Assembly (NCBI GenBank): GCA_021545585.1
Contig: JAJRTF010000089.1
Span: 1 to 49,165 of the forward strand
Reading direction: 5' to 3'
Length of the DNA stretch: 49,165 bases
From: Zetaproteobacteria bacterium
Lineage (GTDB): Bacteria; Pseudomonadota; Zetaproteobacteria; Mariprofundales; Mariprofundaceae
Within the stretch, counting starts at the first letter, position 1, and every line of letters starts with the position of its first letter. The notes beneath the pieces were generated by a model, which was given only the letters and a program-made list of their open reading frames with translations, was not told the DNA's origin and ran no database searches. Below are positions 8,717-17,232 of this stretch, in pieces. Both the position numbers and the translations under genes were made by a program.

Positions 8717-10087
8717 ATGACAGCATCCCCCAGCCCTGAGAAAACTCCGAATCGCTCCCGTTTACCCGTGGTGGCCATCGTCGGCCGCCCGAATGTCGGC
8801 AAGTCGACATTATTCAATCGTCTGCTGGGTAAACGCCAGGCCATTGTCGGCGACAGACCGGGAGTGACCGTAGATCGGCTGGAGAGCGAATGTCAGCTGG
8901 ACAGGCATGCTGTTGTACTGGTGGATACCGGCGGCATCGGAGAAGGCACACATGATGCGATGCAGCCTGCCATTGATGCCCAGGTTGAGGCGGCGCTGGC
9001 CGTTGCTGATGTGGTGATGTTTGTGGTTGATGCCCAGGCCGGCTCGACACCCGTCGATGCGGCCATTGCCGATAAACTTCGCCGTCACCGCCTGCCGGTG
9101 GTGCTGGTCGCCAATAAAGCTGAGAAACCTGATGCAGCAATGGAATTTTATGCCTTGGGCATGGGTGATCCGCAAGCCGTGTCTGCTGCGCACGGGCAGG
9201 GTATCAAGGCATTGCTGGCGCACATTGACGGCATGATTCCCGTTCCTGATGAAAGCGAGTCCGAGGCATCAGATCTGATCGCCAGCATGGCAGTGATCGG
9301 ACGCCCGAATGTCGGCAAATCCACATTGATTAATGCATGGCTTGGCCGGGATCGCATGGTCGTCAGCCCGGTGGCCGGCACCACACGCGATGCGATTGAT
9401 GCCGATCTTCCCTATGGCGATGGCGTGGTGCGGCTGGTTGATACGGCCGGGCAGCGACGTCATGGACGTATTTCCGACGTGATTGAATTTGTGGCCCGGG
9501 TGAAGGCTGTGCAGGCCTTTCGTCGCGCCGACGTGGCGGTGATGCTGCTGGATGGCGGCGAGGGTGTCGTCGAGCAGGATATGCGACTCATGCAGCTGGC
9601 CTTTGACGAGGGCTGTGCACTGATTGTGGCTGTGAACAAGCTGGATCTGTTAAGTAAGCAGGAATGGGATTATTACGCCGAGCGTTTGAATTTCCGCATG
9701 CGCGGCATGTCTGATATTCCTGTTTTTCGTATTACTGCCAGGCAGGGAAAGGGTGTGAAGCGGTTGCTGACCGAGGCGGTGAAGGCGGCCCGTCGCAACC
9801 ATTTTGAGATCGGTACCGGTGAGCTGAATCGCTGGCTGATGGATGTTCAGGAAGCCCAGCATGCGCCCAGCGAGCACGGTGCAGTGGTGCGCTTGAAATA
9901 TGCATCCCAGATCAGCACATGTCCGCCCAGTTTCAAGATATTCTGTAACCGCCCCAAGGCTCTGAAAACGAGTTATCGCCGCTATCTGGAGCAATCTTTC
10001 CGTCAGACCTTCAGGTTGACCGGCGTGCCGCTGCGCTTCCAGTTTACGGCCAGTGCCAACCCCTATGCTGAAGGCAGGAAACGCTAG
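8717..10087 (+). CDS. der: Ribosome assembly GTPase Der (EngA)
   Basis: 456 residues with the diagnostic tandem GTPase domains and a C-terminal KH-like domain. First G domain: GRPNVGKST near residue 23, DTGG, then NKAE. Second G domain: GRPNVGKST near residue 195, DTAGQRR, then NKLD. The KH-like end shows 'CPPSFKIFCNRPKAL' and 'YRRYLEQSFRQTFRLTGVPLRF', followed by a short basic tail. Der acts in maturation of the 50S ribosomal subunit and is essential in most bacteria. It sits 14 bases after bamB, the usual proteobacterial order. The first ~16 residues (MTASPSPEKTPNRSRL) are an unconserved extension, so a slightly later start is possible, but no other good codon is visible. Confidence 0.97.
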   Translation: MTASPSPEKTPNRSRLPVVAIVGRPNVGKSTLFNRLLGKRQAIVGDRPGVTVDRLESECQLDRHAVVLVDTGGIGEGTHDAMQPAIDAQVEAALAVADVVMFVVDAQAGSTPVDAAIADKLRRHRLPVVLVANKAEKPDAAMEFYALGMGDPQAVSAAHGQGIKALLAHIDGMIPVPDESESEASDLIASMAVIGRPNVGKSTLINAWLGRDRMVVSPVAGTTRDAIDADLPYGDGVVRLVDTAGQRRHGRISDVIEFVARVKAVQAFRRADVAVMLLDGGEGVVEQDMRLMQLAFDEGCALIVAVNKLDLLSKQEWDYYAERLNFRMRGMSDIPVFRITARQGKGVKRLLTEAVKAARRNHFEIGTGELNRWLMDVQEAQHAPSEHGAVVRLKYASQISTCPPSFKIFCNRPKALKTSYRRYLEQSFRQTFRLTGVPLRFQFTASANPYAEGRKR

Positions 10088-10089
10088 GC

Positions 10090-10524
10090 ATGCGCAGCTT
10101 CGAGGAATCACGGCTAATCGCCTGTCCCGCCCGGAAAATGTACGATGTTGTGCTGGATATTGATGCCTATGCCGAGTTTTTGCCATGGGTGGCTGAGTCC
10201 CGGGTGCTGACTCAGCAGGATGGAGAACTGACCGCGGAACTCGTGGCTGATCTGGCCGGTGTGCATCACAGTTTTCAGACCGTGGATCGCTATGTGCCCG
10301 GCAAGCTGGTTGAGATTCGCCTTCTGGAAGGGCCGTTCAGGTTTCTGGAAAGCGTCTGGACGTTTGATGAGCAGGGTGAAAACCAGTGCAAGGTTCATTT
10401 CTCGATTGAATTCGAATTTCGCAGTATGATGATGGACATGATTGCTTCACCTGTCTTCGCCAGTGCCTGTAAATCCATGGTGCATGCCTTTGAGAAACGC
10501 GCTGTGACCATGTTGAGCCGCTAA
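10090..10524 (+). CDS. ratA: RatA / COQ10-like START-domain protein
   Basis: 144 residues forming one SRPBCC/START-like lipid-binding fold. Family motifs are 'LIACPARKMYDVVLDIDAYAEFLPWV' at the start, 'HHSFQTVDRYVPGKLVEIRLLEGPF' in the middle and 'FEFRSMMMDMIASPVFASACKSMVHAFEKRA' at the end. Members are annotated both as the ribosome-association toxin RatA and as ubiquinone-binding COQ10 homologues; a quinone-related role is consistent with coq7 elsewhere in the window. It lies two bases after der, and its stop overlaps the next ATG by one base, so the three genes are probably one unit. Confidence 0.92.
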   Translation: MRSFEESRLIACPARKMYDVVLDIDAYAEFLPWVAESRVLTQQDGELTAELVADLAGVHHSFQTVDRYVPGKLVEIRLLEGPFRFLESVWTFDEQGENQCKVHFSIEFEFRSMMMDMIASPVFASACKSMVHAFEKRAVTMLSR

Positions 10525-10832
10525 TGCGTGTCTGGGTTATCTATGCCTTGCCGCATGAACAGTATCTCGAGCAGCTGGATGTGCCGGAAGGGACAACGGC
10601 GGCTGAGGCTGTACAGATGAGCGGCCTGCCTGAAGCCCATCCCGATATTGATCTGAACGTCAATAAACTCGGTATCTTTGCCAAACTGGTTAAGGGTGAT
10701 CAGGTATTGAAGGAGGATGAGCGAGTGGAAATTTACCGCTCCTTGCCGCGCAAACCACGCGATGCACATGCTGTGGATGACAAGAAAGAACGCATCCGCG
10801 CCCGTAAGGAACGTCGTAACGCCAGCTCCTAG
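10524..10832 (+). CDS. RnfH / RatB family ubiquitin-fold protein
   Basis: 102 residues. The beta-grasp core shows 'VWVIYALPHEQYLEQLDVPEG', a 'TAAEAVQMSGL' helix and 'NKLGIFAKLVKGDQVLKEDERVEIYRSL', all typical of the UPF0125 (RnfH) family. It ends with a lysine/arginine-rich tail (KKERIRARKERR). The family usually follows ratA, as it does here with a one-base TAATG overlap. Biochemical function is not settled. No clear terminator follows before the alanine dehydrogenase gene. Confidence 0.92.
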   Translation: MRVWVIYALPHEQYLEQLDVPEGTTAAEAVQMSGLPEAHPDIDLNVNKLGIFAKLVKGDQVLKEDERVEIYRSLPRKPRDAHAVDDKKERIRARKERRNASS

Positions 10833-10929
10833 GCCTTTCGTGCCTTACTGATTCTTATCCTGGCATGCCCTTCTTCTGCTACACTGTTCATAGTCGGGCT
10901 TTACGATGCTCTGACCTGAAGAGGCGGAC

Positions 10930-12024
10930 ATGCGAGTTGGCGTACCCAGGGAAATAAAGAACAGGGAACATCGGGTTTCCATGACGCCGGATGGTGTGCG
11001 GGAGCTTGCCGGGCATGGTCATGAAATCCTTGTTCAGCAGCATGCCGGACAGGACTCCGGCTTTTCCGATACGGCCTATGCTGCGGCCGGTGCTCATATC
11101 GTCGAAACCGCTGCTGATGCATGGCAGGCTGAATTCATCGTCAAGGTTAAAGAACCGTTACCGGGGGAATATCCTTTTCTCCGCGCAGATATGTTATTGC
11201 TTACCTATCTGCATCTGGCGGCAGAACCTCAGCTGGCACGTGAGCTGGTCAGGCAGGGGCTGTGCGCCATTGGCTATGAAACCGTGCAGGCCGATGATGG
11301 CAGCCTGCCCCTGCTGGCGCCGATGAGCCAGGTGGCCGGTCGCGTGGCTGTGCAGCTTGGTGCCCATTTTTTACAGAAAGAGAATGCGACGGCTTTTCCC
11401 GGTATGGGCTGGTTGCCCGGCGGCATTGCTCATGTGTCCCCCTGTACGGTATTGATTCTCGGTGGCGGCAATGTCGGCCGGCATGCGGCTGGTGTGGCAA
11501 ACGGCCTCGGGGCAAGGGTGATTGTGCTGGAAGCAGATGAACAGCGGCTTATTGAATTGAGGGACATGTTTCCCGATATCAAGGTGCTGGCCTATACTCA
11601 TGACACATTAACCGGTCTGCTGCCTGAATGTGAATTATTGATCGGTGCGGCACTGATTCCGGGAGCCCGTGCGCCGCGCCTGCTGAGCCGTGATGAAATA
11701 GGCCTGATGCAGGCACGGGCTGTGTTTGTCGATGTCGCCATTGATCAGGGCGGTATCAGTGAAACAAGCAGACCGACCACATTTGATGAGCCGGTTTATG
11801 TCGAGCAGGGGGTGCTGCATTGCTGTCTGCCGAATCTGCCCGCAGCGGTTCCGGCAACCAGCACCGAGGCACTTGCCGCCGCAACATTTCCCTATGTTCT
11901 GAGACTGGCCGGTCAGGGGCTGGATGAGGCTCTGGCAGCATGTCCGCCTCTGGCCCGCGGGGTCAATGTGCGCGCCGGGAAGGTGGTTCATGAGGCCGTT
12001 GCCGCAGCGCTGGAGCAGCGGTAG
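10930..12024 (+). CDS. ald: Alanine dehydrogenase
   Basis: 364 residues, normal for the family. It catalyses NAD-dependent reversible deamination of L-alanine to pyruvate and ammonium. Visible landmarks are the N-terminal MRVGVPREIKNREHRVSMTP with Arg15, Lys74 in 'VKVKEP', His95 in 'YLHLA', the Rossmann glycine motif 'LILGGGNVGRHAAGVANGLG' near residue 175 and the catalytic Asp in 'VDVAIDQGG' near 270. GAGG precedes the ATG by nine bases. A 97-base gap after rnfH suggests its own transcription. It converges on the peroxidase gene with only 28 bases between the stops. Confidence 0.96.
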   Translation: MRVGVPREIKNREHRVSMTPDGVRELAGHGHEILVQQHAGQDSGFSDTAYAAAGAHIVETAADAWQAEFIVKVKEPLPGEYPFLRADMLLLTYLHLAAEPQLARELVRQGLCAIGYETVQADDGSLPLLAPMSQVAGRVAVQLGAHFLQKENATAFPGMGWLPGGIAHVSPCTVLILGGGNVGRHAAGVANGLGARVIVLEADEQRLIELRDMFPDIKVLAYTHDTLTGLLPECELLIGAALIPGARAPRLLSRDEIGLMQARAVFVDVAIDQGGISETSRPTTFDEPVYVEQGVLHCCLPNLPAAVPATSTEALAAATFPYVLRLAGQGLDEALAACPPLARGVNVRAGKVVHEAVAAALEQR

Positions 12025-12052
12025 TCAGGGCGAAAAAATGCCCGCTTCCGGA

Positions 12053-13087
12053 CTAACGTGAGCGAGTTGGAAGAATCGGTATGGTGGTGGGCGGTTGCAT
12101 GTCTCCGGTCAGGGCATTCAGGAATGCCTCGATGTCGCGCAGTTCCTGTTTATTCAGTCCCAGCGCCGGCTTCATTTGAGCAGAGCTCTGGTGTATATCA
12201 CCTGCATTATAATACCGGATCACTGAACGCAGTGTCGGCTTCTGGCCGGCATGCATATAGGGGGCTGTCATCGAAACCTGACGCAGGGGCGGGGTGCGGA
12301 AAGCATTACGGTCGGCTTTATGGTGGCTTATTTCATACCGGCCCGGATCAATGCTGTTCAGGTGACTCTGATGAAATTTATTGTCGCTGAATGTGGGTGG
12401 CGCATGGCATGTGATACAGCGGGCCTTGCCTGTGAACAGATTGAAACCGCGTTGCGCCTGCTTCGACATGGCTGCTGCATCCCCCTGAATCCAGCGGTCA
12501 AAAGGTGTGTTGCGCTGCACAATGGTGCGCAGATAGGTGGCCAGTGATGCTGAAATGGTCCTCAGTGACACCGGTTTGCTGCCAAAGGCATCAGAGAAGC
12601 GGGCCCTGTATCCCGGAATTTCAGCGATTTCTTCAATAAGTTCATGGCTGTCGCGGTAAATAGCCTGCAGATGTTCGTCGATTGCATGCTCGAGACTTGC
12701 CGTCCGGCCATCCCAGAAAAAGTTCTTGCGATAGGCGATGTTGATCAGTGAAGGCGTGTGCCGGGGCATGGCGTACAGTCCCGCCAGTTCGGAGCGCTCT
12801 GCACCATCCGCCCAGGCCAGAGCGGGGTTATGACAGCTGACGCAGGAAATATACTTGCTGTGACTCAGGCGGGGATCGAAAAAAAGAATTTTGCCCAGTT
12901 CCACCTTGCTTTTGCTGTATGGGTTATGACTGGGGAATGATGGCTTGGGCAGCAGCCAGGCCGACAGGTTTTGCTGTTTGGTTGAGTCGGAGGGGCCTGC
13001 ATCCGAGGCTTCAGCAACGGAGAGCTGTAACAGATATGCAAGTATACACAGGGAAAAACATATCGGGCGACGAGCAGCTCGCAGCAA
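12053..13087 (-). CDS. Di-heme cytochrome c peroxidase / MauG-family protein
   Basis: 344 residues. An N-terminal signal peptide (hydrophobic ICFSLCILAYLLQLSVAEA) sends it to the periplasm. Two c-heme sites are present: CVSCH near residue 82 and CITCH near residue 206. Between them is the family segment 'FFWDGRTASLEHAI', followed later by 'FRTPPLRQVSMTAPYMHAG'. Such enzymes reduce H2O2 with electrons from small cytochromes or, in the MauG branch, oxidise protein residues; the cytochromes at 29.6-31.6 kb would be plausible donors. The start is TTG at 13087, with a perfect AGGAGG at 13100-13095 seven bases before it. No ATG lies in frame in this area. Confidence 0.92.
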   Translation of the reverse strand: MLRAARRPICFSLCILAYLLQLSVAEASDAGPSDSTKQQNLSAWLLPKPSFPSHNPYSKSKVELGKILFFDPRLSHSKYISCVSCHNPALAWADGAERSELAGLYAMPRHTPSLINIAYRKNFFWDGRTASLEHAIDEHLQAIYRDSHELIEEIAEIPGYRARFSDAFGSKPVSLRTISASLATYLRTIVQRNTPFDRWIQGDAAAMSKQAQRGFNLFTGKARCITCHAPPTFSDNKFHQSHLNSIDPGRYEISHHKADRNAFRTPPLRQVSMTAPYMHAGQKPTLRSVIRYYNAGDIHQSSAQMKPALGLNKQELRDIEAFLNALTGDMQPPTTIPILPTRSR

Positions 13088-13164
13088 AGGACAACCTCCT
13101 GTTGATCTTCCACTCCACCCTTTTCCCTGCCGATAGTCTAAATGTTAATGCAGCGCTTGAGAAG

Positions 13165-13869
13165 TCAGGAGATATTTTCGGGATAGGGCAGCGGGTCGGT
13201 TTTGCCCAGTTCCCTGAACCCCTGGCGGCGGTAATAGCATGAATCACAGTGGCCGCAGGGCTTGCCATTGGGGAGGGGGTCATAGCAGGAACGGGTCAGG
13301 GCATAATCCAGGCCAAGCTCCAGTCCCAGCTCAATAATCTCCGATTTTCCGAGTGTAATCAGGGGGGCGGCGATGTGCAGGCTGTTACCCTCACTGCCGG
13401 CTTTGGTTCCAAGGTTGGCTGTGCGTACAAAGGCATCAAGAAACTCCTGCCGGCAATCGGGGTAGCCTGAATAATCAACCACATTGGCGCCGATCACCAG
13501 ACGGGTCGCCGCCACTGTTTCGGCTACAGCCGTAGCCAGTGACAGGAAAATGAGGTTCCGAGCTGGCACGTAGGTGCTTGGGATACCCTGTGCCTCGGCT
13601 TCATCCTTGGGAACCGGCATATCCGAGGTCAGGGCCGAATGACCGATACTGCGCAGATCCACCCTGATGACCTGATGACTTGCCACCCCAAGCGCTCTGG
13701 CAATATTGGCCGAAGCTTCAAGCTCAATACGATGGCGCTGGCCATAGTCAAAAGCCACCGTATGGCATATCCATCCCTGGCGGTGAATAGCCCAGGCCAG
13801 TGCGGTGCTGGAGTCCAGTCCGCCGGACAATAATACGACTGCACGGATTGCAGAGTTCATATCAGACAC
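13165..13869 (-). CDS. queC: 7-cyano-7-deazaguanine synthase QueC
   Basis: 234 residues. QueC converts 7-carboxy-7-deazaguanine to preQ0 using ATP and ammonia in queuosine synthesis. The PP-loop SGGLDSSTALAWA is at residues 15-27, 'AFDYGQRHRIEL' follows, and the zinc-binding C-terminus carries four cysteines in 'SCYDPLPNGKPCGHCDSC'. The start is GTG at 13869, six bases after GGAGG; an ATG at 13860 is less well placed. It overlaps the queE stop by eight bases, so the two are translationally coupled at the tail of the tol cluster. Confidence 0.96.
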   Translation of the reverse strand: MSDMNSAIRAVVLLSGGLDSSTALAWAIHRQGWICHTVAFDYGQRHRIELEASANIARALGVASHQVIRVDLRSIGHSALTSDMPVPKDEAEAQGIPSTYVPARNLIFLSLATAVAETVAATRLVIGANVVDYSGYPDCRQEFLDAFVRTANLGTKAGSEGNSLHIAAPLITLGKSEIIELGLELGLDYALTRSCYDPLPNGKPCGHCDSCYYRRQGFRELGKTDPLPYPENIS

Positions 13870-14542
13870 CTATAGCCTCCGCACCCCAGATAATCTTATG
13901 CAGTTGCACCTGCATGCGCACTGGCAACCGGTCCTCCAGTATCCACCGGCTTAAATTCCGGTTGTCCACCTGCTGCCATGCCGCAGAAAACAGCAGCGGA
14001 ACCCCGGAGGATTCCAGCGCATGTTCGCTAATAAAATCACGGCTCCATTCGTAATCAGCACGGCTACAGATGACAAACTTCAGCTCATCACCCGCCTTCA
14101 GCAGGGGCAGGTTGGCAAGCCTGTTGCGCTGGCATTCGCCGCTGTCGGGTGTTTTGATATCCATGATACGGTGCACGGCGGGGTGAACCTTCTCAATGCT
14201 CAGGGCTCCCGATGTTTCCAACTGGATCACTGCACCCAGTCCGGCCAGATATTCAAGCAAAGGGATACAATTCCGCTGAGCCAGCGGCTCTCCGCCTGTG
14301 ACCAGTATCAGAGGGTTTCCGTATTCCCTGACTGTGGCAATAATATCCGGGATATTCATCCACGTTCCGCTGTCGAGCGGGATAGCCTGGGGTGTATCGC
14401 AATAGCTGCAGTTTAACGGGCAGCCGGCCAGACGCACAAAGGTACAGCGTATGCCGGCCAGCGTGCTTTCACCCTGAATGCTTTGATAAATCTCATGAAT
14501 ACGTAGCCGGTTGGAAGAATCATATTGAGAAGAATCGGAAAT
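13862..14542 (-). CDS. queE: 7-carboxy-7-deazaguanine synthase QueE (apparent AUU start)
   Basis: 226 residues if started at ATT 14542. QueE is a radical-SAM enzyme making 7-carboxy-7-deazaguanine from 6-carboxytetrahydropterin. Motifs: 'LRIHEIYQSIQGEST' near residue 13, the cluster cysteines in GCPLNCSYCDT and 'LVTGGEPLAQ'. The frame has no ATG, GTG or TTG between the cpoB stop and the conserved core, nor just upstream of it. AGGAG (14555-14551), in the last codons of cpoB, sits eight bases before ATT 14542 and five before ATC 14545. I therefore take ATT as the start. The open frame extends upstream through cpoB, but that part is not protein-like. Identity is firm; the start is the uncertain point. 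Confidence 0.9.
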   Translation of the reverse strand: MSDSSQYDSSNRLRIHEIYQSIQGESTLAGIRCTFVRLAGCPLNCSYCDTPQAIPLDSGTWMNIPDIIATVREYGNPLILVTGGEPLAQRNCIPLLEYLAGLGAVIQLETSGALSIEKVHPAVHRIMDIKTPDSGECQRNRLANLPLLKAGDELKFVICSRADYEWSRDFISEHALESSGVPLLFSAAWQQVDNRNLSRWILEDRLPVRMQVQLHKIIWGAEAIGV

Positions 14543-14544
14543 GA

Positions 14545-15366
14545 TTATTTCTCCTGCATGGAAGGCTTGTTGTGCATGCCGGCCAGCGCCGAACGCGCCT
14601 GCTCGGCAGCCGTGCTGTCGGCATGTTCCTTGATCAGGCGGTTGAAATAACGGCTTGCCAGTTTTGGCTGCTGTGTGGATTGGTAGATTTGCCCGAGCCT
14701 GAGCAGGGCGGCTGCATGTTTGACACTGGCAGGAAATTTGTCGATGACCTGTTTGAATGATGCGATAGCGGGTTTTTGCAGCTGCTGGGCATACTGGCTT
14801 TCGCCCAGCCAGTACCATGCCTGATCTGTGTATTCACCTTCCGGAAAGGCTTTCAGCTGTTCCTTGAATGCTTTGCTGGCCTCCTCATGGCGACCGCTCT
14901 TCAGTGCCAGATAGGCGGATGTATAGGCATTTTTTTCGGCTTCTGCACGCTGTGCCGCTTCCGGCACGCTTGCAGACTCCGGCAGCTTCGGGGCCTGGAT
15001 GGGTGTGATGTTTACTGGTCTTGACGTGTTTGCGGTTGATGAGGCTTTTGTTGCATGGCTTGTCCGGCGGTGTTTTTTTATGTCTTCAAGGGACGCTGAA
15101 AGAGCATTAATCTGGGCCTGCTGGGTATGTAGCTTTCTTTCCAGCGTTTCGACGCGCTCAGAAAGAGCATGTATATCGGCCTGCGACTGATGCTCAGCAG
15201 CCTGGGGCAGGGGGGGGTGTTGCTGGGCGGTTGTTCCGACGGGGGGCTTGGTTGAACTGCACGCACCCAGAAAGCCGGCGCATAAGACAAGAACGGCCAC
15301 CGGATAAACCGGTGACCGTCTCAATTGATTCAAGCAGTGATGTTTAGCGAGTGACAATGTCCGCAT
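14545..15366 (-). CDS. cpoB: Cell division coordinator CpoB / YbgF-type TPR protein
   Basis: About 273 residues. It contains a coiled coil (heptads in 'ALSERVETLERKLHTQQAQ') then TPR repeats ('YTSAYLALKSGRHEEASKAF', 'AWYWLGESQYAQQLQKPAIA', 'AAALLRLGQIYQSTQQPKLA'). CpoB links peptidoglycan synthesis with Tol-Pal constriction in the periplasm. Here the N-terminus ends in a lipobox-like FLGAC, so the protein may be a lipoprotein, unlike E. coli CpoB. The start is unclear: ATG 15366 overlaps the pal stop by 23 bases, while a TTG at 15324 would give a tidier 21-residue signal before the cysteine. A run of eight C (15217-15210) codes for His-Pro-Pro-Leu just after the lipobox. Confidence 0.85.
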   Translation of the reverse strand: MRTLSLAKHHCLNQLRRSPVYPVAVLVLCAGFLGACSSTKPPVGTTAQQHPPLPQAAEHQSQADIHALSERVETLERKLHTQQAQINALSASLEDIKKHRRTSHATKASSTANTSRPVNITPIQAPKLPESASVPEAAQRAEAEKNAYTSAYLALKSGRHEEASKAFKEQLKAFPEGEYTDQAWYWLGESQYAQQLQKPAIASFKQVIDKFPASVKHAAALLRLGQIYQSTQQPKLASRYFNRLIKEHADSTAAEQARSALAGMHNKPSMQEK

Positions 15367-15820
15367 GTCGGTTCTGAGCCCAGCATGCTTCACCTGTTCC
15401 GTTGCAGGCAGGACGCTCTTCACCGAAAGATACGGTGTCGATGCGGCTGCTGCTTACACCACGTGCGCTCAGATAGCTTTTCACGCTGTCAGCACGTTCC
15501 TGACCCAGCGCAAGGTTATATTCGCGGCTGCCGCGCTGATCGCAGTTGCCCTCGATCTTGATGCTGTTGCTGTTGTCATTCAGCCATGCGGCATAGCCAT
15601 CCAAGGTTGCCTGAGCAGAGGCATCAAGTTCAGCGCTGTCAAAGGCAAAATACACCGAGTTTGTGGATGGCTTGCTTGCCGATGCTTTAACGGGCTGGAC
15701 TTTCTGGGCCGGCTTGGCCGGCTCGGCGGAGACGGTTTCTTTCTTGGCACAACCGGCAAACAACAGGCCGGCCGAAGCCAAGGCTACCATTGCCAGTTTA
15801 ATTGAACGATGTGAATTCAT
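15344..15820 (-). CDS. pal: Peptidoglycan-associated lipoprotein Pal
   Basis: 158 residues. The signal peptide ends with LFAGC (lipidated Cys24), followed by a Lys/Pro/Ala-rich linker and an OmpA-type peptidoglycan-binding domain. Family residues are visible: 'VYFAFDSAELD', 'KIEGNCDQRGSREYNLALGQ' and 'VSSSRIDTVSFGEERP'. Pal anchors the outer membrane to the wall and is recruited by TolB. GGAGGAA lies right before the ATG. The 105-base gap upstream holds a possible separate promoter (TTGCAA 15899-15894, 17-base spacer, TACAAA 15876-15871), which would fit the extra Pal needed relative to other Tol proteins. Confidence 0.97.
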   Translation of the reverse strand: MNSHRSIKLAMVALASAGLLFAGCAKKETVSAEPAKPAQKVQPVKASASKPSTNSVYFAFDSAELDASAQATLDGYAAWLNDNSNSIKIEGNCDQRGSREYNLALGQERADSVKSYLSARGVSSSRIDTVSFGEERPACNGTGEACWAQNRHADIVTR

Positions 15821-15925
15821 ACTTCCTCCCTCAGGGTTCGTTGTAGGTAACGAATAGTGACATTAGGCTATTTGTAGTCAACCTTGAATCGATTTGCAAG
15901 TTTGTTGTGTGACCGGCGTACAGGC

Positions 15926-17191
15926 TCAGTGGCGCGACCATGCCGCATCAGATGCATCAACAGCCGGCGAGGTGATGGTTTCCGGCTTGCCGCCCCAGCT
16001 GGGAACCCGGTAAATGCGCCGGATGCCGTGTTCTTCCGCTGCATACAGCAGCATTTGCCCGTTCGGCGCCCAGGCGGGGGATTCCACCCGCTGGCCGGTT
16101 GCCAGATAACGGATATCGCTACCATCGGTACGCACGGTGGCAACGGCATAGGCCCAGTCCTTTTTGGAAATCATGGCAATGCGCTCACCCGTCGGGGACC
16201 AGCTGGGCGAGGTGTTGTAATTGCCCTGGGTGCTGACCAGCACGGCTTTGCCGCCTGACAGCGCTTTGCGATACACCTGCGGGTGGCCGCTGCGGTTGCT
16301 GACAAAAGCAATTTCTTTACTGTCCGGTGACCATGTAGGTGTGGTATCAATGCCGCGATAGTGGGTGAGAACCCGCCATTTCTGCGTTTTGATATCGTAG
16401 ATGTGAATATCGGTATTGCCGGTATACGACAGTGTGGCGGCCACATAACGTCCATCCGGGGAGAATTCCGGGGTACTGTTCAGGCCTTTGAAATCACCAA
16501 ATGCCCGACGGCCTCCTGAACGAAGATCGAAAAATTCCAATCTCGGGTGATTGCCGACATAGGTGTTCAACGCCACCTGCCTGCCATCGGGTGACCAGTC
16601 AGGTGACAGCAACAGTGTAAAATTCTTGGCGATGATTTGCTGGTTACCGCCATCCTGGTCGATATACATCAGATCCGAATACTGACCATGTTTGGTTACA
16701 TAAAGAATATGACTGGTGAAATATCCCGGCATGCCGAGCGTTGCCGTGTAGATCTGATCGGCAACCCGGTGAGCCAGCGTTCGCAACTCGCTTGCGGGCG
16801 CTTCGATATGCCTGGAGATCAGTTTCTTTTCGCGGAACGGATCATGCACCTGCAATTCGGCCTGCCAGCCATTCTCAACGGCATGCAACTGGCACATGGC
16901 CAGAATGTCTGAGCCGATGATGCGCCAGTCGCCGTATTCCAGCGAACGCCAGCTTTCCTCCGCCGTAACCAGAAAAGCCAGCGGATCCATAGCCTTGAAG
17001 GACTGACTTGAATTCAGGTCATGGGCGATGACATGGTAAAACATGCGCTGTTCACTGTTCAGCGTCTCATCGGCGCTTACCTGCAAGGCAAGCTTCAGCG
17101 GCTCGTAGCTGGATTGATAGATGTCGAAATCGGCTGCCTGCAGTGATTGGCAGGGCATCAGGGCAAGGATCAGGAGGATGAATTTTTGCAT
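15926..17191 (-). CDS. tolB: Tol-Pal system periplasmic beta-propeller TolB
   Basis: 421 residues. After a 19-residue signal (MQKFILLILALMPCQSLQA) come the N-terminal TolB domain (residues ~25-150) and a six-bladed propeller with repeated 'WSPDGRQVAL', 'FSPDGRYVAATLSY', 'WSPDSKEIAFVS', 'WSPTGERIAMIS' and 'WAPNGQMLLYAA' blade strands. TolB shuttles between TolA and Pal during outer-membrane constriction. It lies 41 bases after tolA in the standard order. Confidence 0.97.
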   Translation of the reverse strand: MQKFILLILALMPCQSLQAADFDIYQSSYEPLKLALQVSADETLNSEQRMFYHVIAHDLNSSQSFKAMDPLAFLVTAEESWRSLEYGDWRIIGSDILAMCQLHAVENGWQAELQVHDPFREKKLISRHIEAPASELRTLAHRVADQIYTATLGMPGYFTSHILYVTKHGQYSDLMYIDQDGGNQQIIAKNFTLLLSPDWSPDGRQVALNTYVGNHPRLEFFDLRSGGRRAFGDFKGLNSTPEFSPDGRYVAATLSYTGNTDIHIYDIKTQKWRVLTHYRGIDTTPTWSPDSKEIAFVSNRSGHPQVYRKALSGGKAVLVSTQGNYNTSPSWSPTGERIAMISKKDWAYAVATVRTDGSDIRYLATGQRVESPAWAPNGQMLLYAAEEHGIRRIYRVPSWGGKPETITSPAVDASDAAWSRH

Positions 17192-17232
17192 GGCGGCTTT
17201 CTATCCTGTCAATGCTGGAGACACAAGGCGGA

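Noticed and set aside
12025-12052. GGGC...GCCC hairpin between the convergent ald and peroxidase genes as a terminator
   Set aside because: Only four pairs with an eight-base loop and no T-run on either strand.
13862-14818. 318-residue version of QueE extending upstream through cpoB
   Set aside because: The extra ~92 residues are read out of frame from cpoB and are Arg/Gln/Cys-rich nonsense; the family starts at the 'LRIHEIYQSIQGE' segment.
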